Assembly: GCF_947626835.1 (NCBI RefSeq)
Contig: NZ_CANQTS010000001.1
Location: 124,001 to 188,000 of the forward strand
DNA length: 64,000 bases
Source: an uncultured Acinetobacter sp.
GTDB lineage: Bacteria > Pseudomonadota > Gammaproteobacteria > Pseudomonadales > Moraxellaceae
Direction of reading: 5' to 3'
A program made the position numbers and the translations under genes. Positions 20,369-30,737 of the stretch are shown here, piece after piece (the first letter of the stretch is position 1; every line of letters starts with the position of its first letter). Below the pieces are notes generated by a model, which did not search any database, had not been told where the DNA came from, and was given only the letters and a program-made list of their open reading frames with translations.

Positions 20369-20971
20369 TTATTTATTCAACGACTTGAGCGCCGCACGGA
20401 TAATGTCACTGGCTTCGGTGTAATCACCTTTCACCGCGTTAATCAATTTTTGTGCCTCAAGCGGTTTATAACCTAAAGATTGTAAAGCAGCTTCGGCTTC
20501 AGCCACAGCCGAATGCGAATCAAACTGAATTTGTGTGGTGGTAGCATTGATGCTGCTTGGTGCAGCCGCTAAGGCTTTAAAACGATCACGCAGTTCAATC
20601 ATTAAACGCTCAGCGGTTTTTTTACCCACTCCGGGCACTTTAACCAAAGTGTTGACATCTTCATGTTCTACAGTGTGAATCAGCATTTCCACACTTAAGG
20701 TAGATAAAATACCAAGTGCCATTTTAGGCCCAACCCCATTGACTTTGAGTAAGGTACGGAAAATGGTTTTATCTTGCTGAGTTAAAAAGCCATACAGTTG
20801 TTGCGCATCTTCACGCACCACCAAATGCGTCCATAAAGTGACCTGCTGACCTTTTTGCAGTTGGCAAAAAGTCGACAGCGAAGTATCGACTTCGTAGCCC
20901 ACACCATTGACATTAAGCACCACGGTTGGGGCTTCTAAGGCAAAGACTTCACCGATTAAACATCCAATCAT
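20369..20971 (-). CDS. ruvA: Holliday junction branch migration protein RuvA
   Basis: MIGCLIGEV, LLKVNGVGPKMALGILS, VPGVGKKTAERLMIELRDR. Confidence 0.97.
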   Translation of the reverse strand: MIGCLIGEVFALEAPTVVLNVNGVGYEVDTSLSTFCQLQKGQQVTLWTHLVVREDAQQLYGFLTQQDKTIFRTLLKVNGVGPKMALGILSTLSVEMLIHTVEHEDVNTLVKVPGVGKKTAERLMIELRDRFKALAAAPSSINATTTQIQFDSHSAVAEAEAALQSLGYKPLEAQKLINAVKGDYTEASDIIRAALKSLNK

Positions 20972-21040
20972 TTGTTTTGATTCACTCTATTTTGACTGCT
21001 TTACATAGTAGACAGGCAGCTTAAAAAAGGCAAAGTTTGC

Positions 21041-22420
21041 TTAGATTAAACCAACCTTGTTGCCTTGTAGTTGCTGTGCCAATTGATAGGCTTGATGATC
21101 CGAAAATTTCGAGATGATATCCAACACTTGCATAATATTGCTGTAATGATGATCGCTAAATTGGGCACCTGCGCGTTGTAACATGGCCATTAAACGCTGT
21201 TCCTTAAAATTTAAGGTTTTATGCGGTGTGGTCAGCGGCACAAAAGCATCTAAAATATTTTGCAAACTTTGATGGGCAATAATCTCAAGACCGGCTTTTT
21301 GTGGATGTTCAAAAATCTGATCACGGGCCAAGTTTTTTGCCGCTTGAATACCGGGGGCAATATCGGGCGCACAATACTGTAACAGTGAACCTTGTAATTG
21401 ACCCATTAAAATTTGCTCATGACAACGCGCAAAAGCATTGGACACTTCTTCCACTAAGCGTTTCATCACTCGACCACGTAAGGCTGCAATTTTTTGCTGC
21501 CATGTGCTCAACGGCATAGCAAGTTCTTGCGGACGTGGATAGTCACCCAATAGATTTAAGAAAATCGGCTCCACTTGTTCATAACTGAGCATATTTAAAA
21601 CAATGCCATCTTCTAAATCAATTAAGGCATAGCAAATATCATCAGCCGCTTCTAATAAGTAGGTCAATGGATGACGACAATAATGTAAATTTCCTAATTG
21701 AATTAAACCCAACTGTTCAGCAATCTGCTGCAAAATATGTTTCTCTGATTGATAACAACCAAACTTTGCGCGTTGATGGGCAGCCACATCACCTTGTTCT
21801 TCAATGGTTTTAGACAACCACGGATATTTTAAATAAGCACCTAAAGTGGCATACGTGAGGCGCATCCCACCATCATCGGGATGATTGTCAATTTTAGTCA
21901 ATAAGCGTAAGCCTTGTGCATTGCCTTCAAATTGACGCACATCGGCTTGTTCAGCAGGTGAAAGCGCAGTTAAAAAATTGCTATGCGTTGCATCGTCAAA
22001 CCACTCACGAATGGCATATTCACCGGCATGTCCAAACGGGGGATTACCAATATCATGTGCCAAACAGGCTGCTTGAATAATGGCACCCACATCGGCGGCA
22101 CTGACCCAAGGCGGTAATTGGTCTTTGATTTTTTCTGCGGTGAGCATGCCTAAGGAACGCCCAATACACGACACTTCAAGCGAGTGGGTTAAACGAGTAT
22201 GAATCCCATCGTGCTGTGCCATCGGGTGCACTTGGGTTTTACGATTGAGCTGACGAAAACTTTGCGAAAAAATAATCCGATCATAATCTTTATGAAATGG
22301 GCTACGGGCTTGTTCAGAACTTTGGGTCTTGCTGCCCATACGTACTGTGGACAGCAACTCTAACCAACGCATTTGTGTCATGCCATCTCGATTTTGTTGT
22401 GTTACGGTTGATGTCATCAT
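21041..22420 (-). CDS. dgt: dGTPase / deoxyguanosinetriphosphate triphosphohydrolase-like HD protein
   Basis: HTRLTHSLEVSCIGRSLG, AACLAHDIGNPPFGHAGE HD motif. Confidence 0.92.
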   Translation of the reverse strand: MMTSTVTQQNRDGMTQMRWLELLSTVRMGSKTQSSEQARSPFHKDYDRIIFSQSFRQLNRKTQVHPMAQHDGIHTRLTHSLEVSCIGRSLGMLTAEKIKDQLPPWVSAADVGAIIQAACLAHDIGNPPFGHAGEYAIREWFDDATHSNFLTALSPAEQADVRQFEGNAQGLRLLTKIDNHPDDGGMRLTYATLGAYLKYPWLSKTIEEQGDVAAHQRAKFGCYQSEKHILQQIAEQLGLIQLGNLHYCRHPLTYLLEAADDICYALIDLEDGIVLNMLSYEQVEPIFLNLLGDYPRPQELAMPLSTWQQKIAALRGRVMKRLVEEVSNAFARCHEQILMGQLQGSLLQYCAPDIAPGIQAAKNLARDQIFEHPQKAGLEIIAHQSLQNILDAFVPLTTPHKTLNFKEQRLMAMLQRAGAQFSDHHYSNIMQVLDIISKFSDHQAYQLAQQLQGNKVGLI

Positions 22421-22538
22421 GCCAAAAAAACTACAGTCTGCCTAGCGCTGTGCGACATAACTTGTCTTGTGGTTAAAATCCAAGCTACGAACTTAAAAAC
22501 TCAGGTATGCTAAGTACATAACAAGAGCGAGAGAATTT

Positions 22539-23555
22539 ATGAAACGCACATTGATTGCTGCTTTATGTGGGGCTTTGAGTTTAACTGCCTGTAGCCATTT
22601 ACCTCAGTCAACCCAAGTTACACCACATCAAACAGCCAATACAGCTGCAAGCATGTGGCAGCACCTTGAACAATTTCAAAACATTGCCAAGCAACACGAC
22701 AATCAACGCAGTGTGGGAAGTTTAGGTGGCCAAGCCAGTGCTGAATATATTTTAAAAATTGCCAAAGCCACGCCTTATAGTGTGCAAATGTTGCCATTTG
22801 AAAATCGTGAAAAAACCGTTGGGCAAAATATTGTGGTCGAGATCAAAGGTCAAAACCCCAATAAAGCCATTATAGTGGGCGCGCATTATGATTCAGTCAC
22901 AACGGGACCCGGTATTAATGATAATGCCTCAGGGGTTGCGGTACTTTTGGCTGTGCTACAACACTATGCTCAACACAATACAGCACCGCCTTATAACATT
23001 TACTTGGCATTTTGGGATTCAGAAGAGGTGGGGATTGCTGGCTCGCAATATTTTGCTAAGCAATTGAGCAAACAGCAGTTACAAGGTATTCAAGCCTATA
23101 TTAATGTGGATATGGTGGGGACTCAAAATCCAACTGCTTTGGTGCTAGATGCCGATAAATCGTCAGTCAATGATTTAGAACAGCAGCTTAAAGCCAGTGG
23201 AATGCCACTTAACGATTACACCGCGATGCTAGATGGGCTACGTAGTATTCCAAGCCATCAAGGTGATGCACATTTACAACAGGTCTTAAGCGACTTTTTA
23301 AAGCGCAAAAATATTCCAGTTCGCGAAGATGTGTCCACTTTAGTAGCCAGTGACACAGCAGGCTTTTTAGGCAAAGTGCCAGTCGCATCTATCATTTTAT
23401 TTAATGAACAAATGAAAGGCGACATTTTAGAGTTTGCGCCGTGTTATCACCAAGCGTGTGATGACCTAAGCCAGATTGATCCGGCATCCTTACAGTTGGC
23501 TTATGAGGCTATACTGCAACTGATTGATGCAGCACAAACTACACATCTCAACTAA
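22539..23555 (+). CDS. M28 family zinc metallopeptidase lipoprotein
   Basis: Lipobox LSLTACSH; VGAHYDSVTTGPGINDNASGVAVLL, WDSEEVGIAGSQYF. Confidence 0.9.
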   Translation: MKRTLIAALCGALSLTACSHLPQSTQVTPHQTANTAASMWQHLEQFQNIAKQHDNQRSVGSLGGQASAEYILKIAKATPYSVQMLPFENREKTVGQNIVVEIKGQNPNKAIIVGAHYDSVTTGPGINDNASGVAVLLAVLQHYAQHNTAPPYNIYLAFWDSEEVGIAGSQYFAKQLSKQQLQGIQAYINVDMVGTQNPTALVLDADKSSVNDLEQQLKASGMPLNDYTAMLDGLRSIPSHQGDAHLQQVLSDFLKRKNIPVREDVSTLVASDTAGFLGKVPVASIILFNEQMKGDILEFAPCYHQACDDLSQIDPASLQLAYEAILQLIDAAQTTHLN

Positions 23556-23602
23556 TCTGCTAAGCCCAGTCGATTTTTTAAACAAAATCGACGAGGCGTT
23601 CT

Positions 23603-23698
23603 ATGAAGTCACTGATTTTAGATGCGCTTTTATTTTTTGGGCTTGGTCTTTTCAATCAATATTTTGCCAAGAATGCCAAAGGGTTGTGGATTTTATGA
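23603..23698 (+). CDS. Putative 31-aa membrane peptide (MKSLILDALLFFGLGLFNQYFAKNAKGLWIL)
   Basis: Short ORF with a hydrophobic segment; GAGG upstream. Below the ORF-track cutoff. Confidence 0.3.
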   Translation: MKSLILDALLFFGLGLFNQYFAKNAKGLWIL

Positions 23699-23874
23699 TA
23701 ATCTGGTCAGCCAAATTCAATTTTTTTGTCTGAAAAATAAAGAATTGTGCTTAAAACTTCTATTAATTTTATGCTTTTCATCTAGCTGATTAGATCAATT
23801 CACAGTAGAATGTGACGCTCTCTCAAGTCACATTGTGGCACGGTTTTCGACCTGCCCGTGGAGCCAAAATCAGC

Positions 23875-26800
23875 ATGTTTATCGTTGCCGGTGCACCTGC
23901 ACACTCTTCTTTTAAGAAAACTCAACTATTATCGCGTTTATCGTCAATTAGTTCTGTTCAATCAATTGAAAGCCAATGGGTTTACCTCTTTGACCAAGCG
24001 CTGAGCGAGCAACAACAGCAATCCGCTTTACAGCTTTTAAACGACGGTGAAGCATTTAATTTACGTCAAGCTGCAAGCGACGAAGTTCAAATTCTCGTGA
24101 CTCCACGTGTCGGCACTATCTCGCCGTGGTCATCTAAAGCGACCGATATTTTCGCCAACTGTAATACGCCGGTTCACCGTTTAGAACGCGGCGTTTTGTT
24201 TACTTTAAAAGGTGTAAATTCAGTTTCTGCTGAACTCAAAGCCGTGTTACATGATCGCATGACTGAAAGCGTATTTAATGCGATTGAAGATGCAGCAGCA
24301 CTGTTTTTAGAAACTGAGCCAAAACCACTCAACTCAATTGATATTTTGGGTCAAGGTAAAGACGCTCTAGTCAAAGCCAACAATGAGTTTGGTTTTGCGT
24401 TGTCGATGGAAGAAATTGATTACTTAACTGACGCATTTACTCAAATGGGTCGTAATCCAAACGACATCGAATTGATGATGTTTGCGCAAGCCAACTCTGA
24501 GCATTGCCGTCATAAAATCTTCGGTTCTGAGTGGACCATTGATGGTGAAGTACAGCCATTATCATTGTTCCAAATGATTAAAAATACCTATAAAGAATCA
24601 CCAACAGACGTATTGTCAGCGTATAAAGACAACGCATCGGTGATAGTGGGTTTTGATACACAGCGTTTTTATCCAACGCAAGAAGACAACGGTCAATACG
24701 TTTATAAATATAAAAACCAAGCCGCGCATATCTTAATGAAGGTGGAAACCCATAACCATCCAACAGCAATTGCACCATTTGCAGGGGCTGCAACTGGTTC
24801 AGGTGGTGAAATCCGTGATGAAGGTGCAACGGGTCGTGGTGGTAAACCAAAAGCAGGTTTAACTGGCTTTACCGTGTCTAACTTAAATATTCCGGGCTTT
24901 GAACAGCCATGGGAAGACAACTACGGCAAACCATCTCGTATGGCGTCACCGCTTCAGATCATGATTGATGGTCCTTTAGGTGGTGCTGCGTTTAACAACG
25001 AATTTGGTCGTCCGGCACTTAATGGTTACTTCCGTACCTTTGAACAAAACGTCAATGGCGATGTCAAAGGCTTCCATAAGCCAATTATGATTGCCGGTGG
25101 TTACGGTAATATCCGTGCCGATCACGTTGAAAAAGATCCGATTTTACCAGGTGACTTACTCATCGTGTTGGGTGGCCCTGCAATGCTGATCGGTCTTGGC
25201 GGTGGTGCAGCCTCTTCTGTAGATAGCGGTACCATGGGCGAGAGCTTAGACTTTGCGTCAGTACAACGTGAAAACCCAGAAATGGAACGTCGTTGCCAAG
25301 AAGTGATTGATACCTGCTGGCGCATGGAAGACCATAACCCAATCGTATCGGTACATGATGTGGGTGCTGGCGGTGTATCAAACGCAATGCCAGAATTGGT
25401 CAATGACCATGAGCTTGGTGCGATTCTTAACTTACGTAAGATTCCATCTTTAGAGCCGGGCATGTCGCCAATGGAAATTTGGTCAAACGAAGCACAAGAG
25501 CGTTATGTGCTTGCGATTCGTCCAAGTTCTTTAGCATTATTTGAATCCATTTGTGCCCGTGAGCGTTGCCCATTTGCCGTATTAGGTGAAGCAACAGAAG
25601 CGCGTCATTTAACCGTTGAAGATCCACTGTTTGAAAACAAAGCAGTTGATATGCCAATGCAAGTGATGCTCGGTGGTACACCACGTATGAGCCGCTCATA
25701 CGAATCAATTGAACGTCAAGGCGATGATTTTGATGCTTCTCAAGTCACTGATCTAAAAGATGCCATTTATCGTGTACTGAAAAACCCAACTGTTGCCTCT
25801 AAATCGTTCTTAATCACCATTGGTGACCGTTCGATTACAGGTATGGTGGCGCGTGATCAGTTTGTAGGTAAATGGCAAGTTCCAGTGGCTGATGCTGCGG
25901 TAACAACGACAAGCTTACAAGGCTTTACTGGCGAAGCAATGGCGATGGGTGAACGTCCACCGGTTGCATTGTTAAACCCAGCTGCTTCTGCACGTTTGTC
26001 GGTTGCTGAATCAATTTCAAACATTATGTCGGCTAAGATTGCTAAAATCAGCGACATTAAACTCTCTGCAAACTGGATGGCAGCGGCCGGTCAACCGGGC
26101 GAAGACCAAGCTTTATTTGAAGGCGTAAAAGCCATCGGTATGGAAATGTGTCCAGCATTGGGTATTGCTATTCCTGTAGGTAAAGACTCATTGTCTATGC
26201 GTACCACATGGAATGATGAAGGCGTTGATAAGTCAGTAACTTCGCCAATGTCAGGTGTGATCACGGCATTTGCACCAGTGACAGACGTGCGTAAAACTTT
26301 AACGCCAGAATTGAAAAACTTAGATTCTGTGTTGGTACGTATTGATCTATCAAAAGGTCAATTCCGTCTGGGCGGTTCGATCTTAGCACAAGTGTATAAA
26401 GCGATTGGTTCTGTAACACCAGACGTTGATAACTTTGAAGATTTCAAGGCCTTCTTTGCTTTAGTGCAAGATTGGAACGAGCGTGGCCTAATTAAAGCCT
26501 ATCATGACTTAGGTGATGGTGGTCTATTGGCAACTGTTGCGGAAATGATGTTCGCGTCACGTTTAGGTGTGGCTTTAGAAGATCAAACTGTTGCAAGTCT
26601 TTTTGCTGAAGAAATTGGTGCAGTTGTTCAAATTGCTAAAGCCGATTGGGACGCACTCCAAGCTGAAGTGGCTGCATCTATCTTAAAAGATGCAATCCAA
26701 GAGATTGGTACAGTCAACACTACAGATCAGTTATCTGTAAACGGCTTAGTGCTTGAGCGCGCTGATTTACAAGTGGCGTGGACTGAAGTATCACATCAAA

Positions 26801-27708
26801 TCCAACGTTTACGTGACAACGTCGAAACTGCCGATCAAGAATTTGCATTAATTAGCGATAAAGACCACAAAGGTTTAATCGCTCAAGCAACCTTTGATCT
26901 CAACGAAGAGATTGAAGCACCGTTTATTAATCTACGTCGTCCAAACATGATGATTTTACGTGAACAAGGCGTAAATGGTCATGTGGAAATGGCAGCAGCA
27001 TTTGATAAAGTGGGCTTTAATACTGTTGACGTGCATATGAGCGATTTACTTGCAGGTCGCATTAGCCTTGATGATTTCGAAGGTTTAGTGGCATGCGGTG
27101 GTTTCTCTTACGGTGACGTACTCGGTGCAGGCGGTGGTTGGGCAAAATCGGTATTATTTAACCCGAAATTGCGTGATCAATTTGAGAAATTCTTTAACCG
27201 TGATGAGACCTTCTCTTTAGGTATTTGTAACGGTTGCCAAATGTTGTCACAACTTGCGCCACTCATTCCGGGTGCAGACAACTGGCCACGTTTCCACCGT
27301 AACACCTCAGAAATGTTTGAAGCACGTGCTGTCAACGTACGTGTAGAAAAATCAAATTCGGTATTGTTACAAGGCATGGAAGGTTCAATTTTACCAATCG
27401 CTGTGGCGCATGGTGAAGGGCGTGTAGTGACATCTAGTGACAACCTTGCATCATTAAATGCCAATGAGCAAGTGTTATTACGTTATGTAGATAGCCATGG
27501 TAATCCAACCCAACATTACCCAATGAACCCGAATGGTTCACCAGAAGCAATTTCAGGTGTAACGTCACTGGATGGTCGTGCTACGATTATGATGCCGCAC
27601 CCAGAACGTAACTTCCGTGCCTTACAACACTCTTGGAAACCAGAAGATTGGGATCAAGATGGTGCATGGTTACGTATGTTCCGTAACGCACGTAAATTTA
27701 TTGGTTAA
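23875..27708 (+). CDS. purL: Phosphoribosylformylglycinamidine synthase
   Basis: Full-length FGAM synthase with C-terminal glutaminase ([34 protein letters not shown]); start taken at [11 protein letters not shown] rather than 23812. Confidence 0.97.
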   Translation: MFIVAGAPAHSSFKKTQLLSRLSSISSVQSIESQWVYLFDQALSEQQQQSALQLLNDGEAFNLRQAASDEVQILVTPRVGTISPWSSKATDIFANCNTPVHRLERGVLFTLKGVNSVSAELKAVLHDRMTESVFNAIEDAAALFLETEPKPLNSIDILGQGKDALVKANNEFGFALSMEEIDYLTDAFTQMGRNPNDIELMMFAQANSEHCRHKIFGSEWTIDGEVQPLSLFQMIKNTYKESPTDVLSAYKDNASVIVGFDTQRFYPTQEDNGQYVYKYKNQAAHILMKVETHNHPTAIAPFAGAATGSGGEIRDEGATGRGGKPKAGLTGFTVSNLNIPGFEQPWEDNYGKPSRMASPLQIMIDGPLGGAAFNNEFGRPALNGYFRTFEQNVNGDVKGFHKPIMIAGGYGNIRADHVEKDPILPGDLLIVLGGPAMLIGLGGGAASSVDSGTMGESLDFASVQRENPEMERRCQEVIDTCWRMEDHNPIVSVHDVGAGGVSNAMPELVNDHELGAILNLRKIPSLEPGMSPMEIWSNEAQERYVLAIRPSSLALFESICARERCPFAVLGEATEARHLTVEDPLFENKAVDMPMQVMLGGTPRMSRSYESIERQGDDFDASQVTDLKDAIYRVLKNPTVASKSFLITIGDRSITGMVARDQFVGKWQVPVADAAVTTTSLQGFTGEAMAMGERPPVALLNPAASARLSVAESISNIMSAKIAKISDIKLSANWMAAAGQPGEDQALFEGVKAIGMEMCPALGIAIPVGKDSLSMRTTWNDEGVDKSVTSPMSGVITAFAPVTDVRKTLTPELKNLDSVLVRIDLSKGQFRLGGSILAQVYKAIGSVTPDVDNFEDFKAFFALVQDWNERGLIKAYHDLGDGGLLATVAEMMFASRLGVALEDQTVASLFAEEIGAVVQIAKADWDALQAEVAASILKDAIQEIGTVNTTDQLSVNGLVLERADLQVAWTEVSHQIQRLRDNVETADQEFALISDKDHKGLIAQATFDLNEEIEAPFINLRRPNMMILREQGVNGHVEMAAAFDKVGFNTVDVHMSDLLAGRISLDDFEGLVACGGFSYGDVLGAGGGWAKSVLFNPKLRDQFEKFFNRDETFSLGICNGCQMLSQLAPLIPGADNWPRFHRNTSEMFEARAVNVRVEKSNSVLLQGMEGSILPIAVAHGEGRVVTSSDNLASLNANEQVLLRYVDSHGNPTQHYPMNPNGSPEAISGVTSLDGRATIMMPHPERNFRALQHSWKPEDWDQDGAWLRMFRNARKFIG

Positions 27709-27727
27709 TTGATTTCATCAAGACATT

Positions 27728-27755
27728 AAAAAAGCCCCGAAAGGGGCTTTTTTTT
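27728..27755. terminator. purL terminator
   Basis: AAAAAAGCCCC-GAAA-GGGGCTTTTTTTT. Confidence 0.9.
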
Positions 27756-27757
27756 AC

Positions 27758-28234
27758 TTATAACGCGCGGCATTGACCTTCTTTATCGCCATAAACACGG
27801 TTTTGGCCACCAGTCGGTTGGCTACGGTTTTCTTTACACACCAAGTTGCCATCTACGCTATTGCTTTGAACAACCAACTTGCCTGTATTTTTTTCAAGTT
27901 CGATGTTGCCATCCACATGGTTATTTTTTAAATCGGCAGCAACACCTTCTTTAAGTTGGATATTGCCATCAATGGTATTACCACTTGCAGTCACTTGTTG
28001 AAAGCGACCTTTTGATTCTAAATTACCTTCAACACGCGAATTCATCATCGTTAATGTTGCACCACGTTCAAGCATCACATTACCTTTTACGCTTACTTGG
28101 TCTAAACCACAGCTTTTGGTCACTTTAACGTTGTCATCAATCACACGATTTTTTAAGTTGCTATTGCACTGGAAATCAGCAAGAACAGGGGCGCTACAGG
28201 CCAATAATAATGCAGTCACAAGAATTTTTTTCAT
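27758..28234 (-). CDS. Secreted hypothetical protein with predicted beta-solenoid repeats
   Basis: Signal peptide; repeated [V/I][D/E]GN[I/L] at about 20-aa spacing. Confidence 0.7.
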   Translation of the reverse strand: MKKILVTALLLACSAPVLADFQCNSNLKNRVIDDNVKVTKSCGLDQVSVKGNVMLERGATLTMMNSRVEGNLESKGRFQQVTASGNTIDGNIQLKEGVAADLKNNHVDGNIELEKNTGKLVVQSNSVDGNLVCKENRSQPTGGQNRVYGDKEGQCRAL

Positions 28235-28504
28235 TTTTTAATACCCTTATTGTGTTGATATGGAGTTTAGTCTTTAAGCGACTAAACCTTGGCAAATTAA
28301 GGCTTCAATATGACAATAAGATGACTTTGAGTTAATTTATATACTTGAAAATAAGATAAAATTTTAAGATATTTAAAATTTTTATTGCCGAAATAATCAA
28401 GTATTAAAAATATGATGTTAATATTTCTTTATACAGAGCGATGAAATAGAGCTATATTTAAACCAATTGGAAAAAAATCATTTTTTATATACAATGGGTA
28501 ATAT

Positions 28505-28527
28505 AACCACCTTTGGGTGGTTTTTTA
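28505..28527 (+). terminator. Orphan intrinsic terminator
   Basis: AACCACC-TTTG-GGTGGTTTTTTA with no ORF upstream on the + strand. Confidence 0.75.
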
Positions 28528-28669
28528 TTTTTTTAGATTTGTTGTAATTTTTACGTTCTCCCACTGGACTTGGTTTAGATTTTGCTTCTATTCTGATTAA
28601 GCGACATGGCTTTTTAAGATAAAACAACAATCAACCCAAAAACAGGATGCTTAAGGACGAGGTGATCAC

Positions 28670-28789
28670 ATGGCAAAAACGCTAGCATTTTTAGATAAGG
28701 CAAGCCTGCGCCAAAAAGGTTGGAAACTCTTTGCTTTGGTGTTGCTACTACAAGTAGTTTTTATAGCTTTGGCTTATTTTATATATTAA
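28670..28789 (+). CDS. Small 39-aa single-TM protein (MAKTLAFLDKASLRQKGWKLFALVLLLQVVFIALAYFIY)
   Basis: AAGGACGAGG SD-like region, ATG 28670, TAA 28787, terminator at 28799-28827; not in the ORF track. Confidence 0.7.
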   Translation: MAKTLAFLDKASLRQKGWKLFALVLLLQVVFIALAYFIY

Positions 28790-28798
28790 GTTAAGCAT

Positions 28799-28827
28799 TA
28801 AAAAACCACCGAAAGGTGGTTTTTTTA
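28799..28827 (+). terminator. Terminator after the 39-aa gene
   Basis: AAAAAACCACC-GAAA-GGTGGTTTTTTT. Confidence 0.9.
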
Positions 28828-28896
28828 ATGGGTACTTGCTAAAAATTGCTCTGATATACCCATAAATATAACTCTAATATTTTTTATGAGGGGCAA

Positions 28897-29655
28897 ATGC
28901 AACAACATATCTATCATTTTAGTTATGACCATCAAGATGATGCGCTTAGTTCATTAGCGTATTACTATGATGTTGATATTGATGTTTTAAAATTCAAACT
29001 TCCACAACTCATTTCATATATTCAATCCCTTAAAGATAAACATCTATATGAGGAAGCAGCTGAAAGTGGAATGCTTCAAACCAACATTGCATTATTTATA
29101 AATCCAAACTTTCAAGAAAAAGAGCATTCAATATTAAGAATTAGTTTTTATCACCGCTGTTCAACTGATGGCACAGCAGTATGGTTTAAAGAGGGCTTAT
29201 TGAATAATGTAGAGGGTATTCAAGCGTATATTAGTAAAGTAAGCGCGTTCATTCCTGAGATTAATACATTAATTGATCAAGATAAAATCATTCGGGTTTC
29301 CAAAATAAAATCGATGGATGAAGAAAAAGTTGAGTTAGATGGCATAAATGGTTTTTATCGGTATTCTGATGCTCAACATGTAGAAAATTCGGGATTTAAT
29401 TTTCCTGAAATTTTTATGAATATGGGCATTTATAAAAAAGTAAGAGAGCAACTAGCATCTAACCTTAAACCCACCATTGTAAAATTTTTTGTTGATCGTG
29501 AAATGAATGAAGTAAATCATATTTTAGCGAAATATTGGTATAGTCTTTGGCTTGGAGATGAAGATGTAACAACTATTGGAGCCAATGCAGGTCGAGGAAA
29601 AACAATACCTTATCATCATATTCAACAGATTTATTATTTGGAGAGCATATGCTAA
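28897..29655 (+). CDS. Hypothetical protein
   Basis: 252-aa ORF, overlapping the next gene. Confidence 0.7.
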   Translation: MQQHIYHFSYDHQDDALSSLAYYYDVDIDVLKFKLPQLISYIQSLKDKHLYEEAAESGMLQTNIALFINPNFQEKEHSILRISFYHRCSTDGTAVWFKEGLLNNVEGIQAYISKVSAFIPEINTLIDQDKIIRVSKIKSMDEEKVELDGINGFYRYSDAQHVENSGFNFPEIFMNMGIYKKVREQLASNLKPTIVKFFVDREMNEVNHILAKYWYSLWLGDEDVTTIGANAGRGKTIPYHHIQQIYYLESIC

Positions 29656-29969
29656 AACTGATTTATTACGTGCCTGAAAGCCATTTAGAAATTACCAAAG
29701 CCGCTATTTTTACAGCAGGTGCAGGCGGTATTGGTAATTATGAACAATGTGCTTGGCAGGTCTTAGGCACAGGTCAATTTAAACCGGTGAAGGGTGCAAA
29801 TCCTTTTATTGGTGAATTAGACACTTTAGAACAAGTGCCTGAATGGCGAGTGGAAACCATTGTGCCTCGTGACAAAGCCCGTGCGGTGGCACAGGCCTTG
29901 CAGCAAGCACATCCTTATGAAGAGCCTGCTTTTGAGTTTGTACAGCTATTTAATCTGGATAATCTTTAA
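29649..29969 (+). CDS. NIF3/YqfO C-terminal-like small protein
   Basis: YYVPESHLEITKAAIFTAGAGGIGNYEQCAWQVLGTGQF ... HPYEEPAFEF. Confidence 0.85.
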   Translation: MLKLIYYVPESHLEITKAAIFTAGAGGIGNYEQCAWQVLGTGQFKPVKGANPFIGELDTLEQVPEWRVETIVPRDKARAVAQALQQAHPYEEPAFEFVQLFNLDNL

Positions 29970-30721
29970 ACTTTTTGAATAAATAAATCACGGTCAAAGC
30001 GATATTGTGGGAAAAATACCCCATCTGCTGCACGCTCGCCTGCAGCAATGACCATAATAGGATATTGAGCAGTATTTAAGCCCAAAATTTTACCTACCAA
30101 AGGCTCATCAAAACCTTCCATCATACAACTGTCAAAACCATATGCACGTAATGCTAAAACAAAATTTTCACAAGCAAGGGCCGTGGTTTTGGTGGCCCAA
30201 AGTTTGGCATCACTGGTATTAAATGCCGAAACAGGCAGTTGTTTGTCAAATTTACGTGCCACACCAAAAGCAAGTTTACGTACATGCCCTAAACTATTGA
30301 AGATGCCGGTTTTATAGTTATAGGGAATAAAGGTGTAGTACTGTTTGACGGCTTGTGGCAGCTGTGGCAGTGGAAATTCGTTTAAATTGCGCTTTGCCAT
30401 GTCATCAATACGGTCGGTTCGTGCTACACAGACAATTAATTCAGCTGCCGTTTTAGCAGCCAATTGCCCTAAACAGGCTTTGACCAATTGCTGTTTTTTT
30501 GTAGGGTCTTGCACCACATAAAACGTCCACGGCTGTAAGTTAGACGAATTTGGTGCAAGTAAAGCCAAATCTAAGCAGGCATCTAGTACATCCGCTGGAA
30601 TGGTTTTTTCGGTAAATTTACGCACCGAACGGCGGCTAGTCAGCACTTTACGGAAATTGTCCACATCAATATCGGTGGGTGCGGCTTCAAAATAACGTTT
30701 CTTTTCAGATGAATTTGACAT
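29966..30721 (-). CDS. Nitroreductase family protein
   Basis: LTSRRSVRKFTEKTIPADVL, LLAPNSSNLQPWTFYVV. Confidence 0.9.
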   Translation of the reverse strand: MSNSSEKKRYFEAAPTDIDVDNFRKVLTSRRSVRKFTEKTIPADVLDACLDLALLAPNSSNLQPWTFYVVQDPTKKQQLVKACLGQLAAKTAAELIVCVARTDRIDDMAKRNLNEFPLPQLPQAVKQYYTFIPYNYKTGIFNSLGHVRKLAFGVARKFDKQLPVSAFNTSDAKLWATKTTALACENFVLALRAYGFDSCMMEGFDEPLVGKILGLNTAQYPIMVIAAGERAADGVFFPQYRFDRDLFIQKV

Positions 30722-30737
30722 AAATTTTAATCTTCAG

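Noticed and set aside
23812-23874. N-terminal extension of purL in the ORF track
   Set aside because: The canonical PurL N-terminus is [11 protein letters not shown] at 23875; the extension starts at GTG in the leader.
25122-25708. Minus-strand ORFs in purL
   Set aside because: Antisense shadow ORFs of purL.
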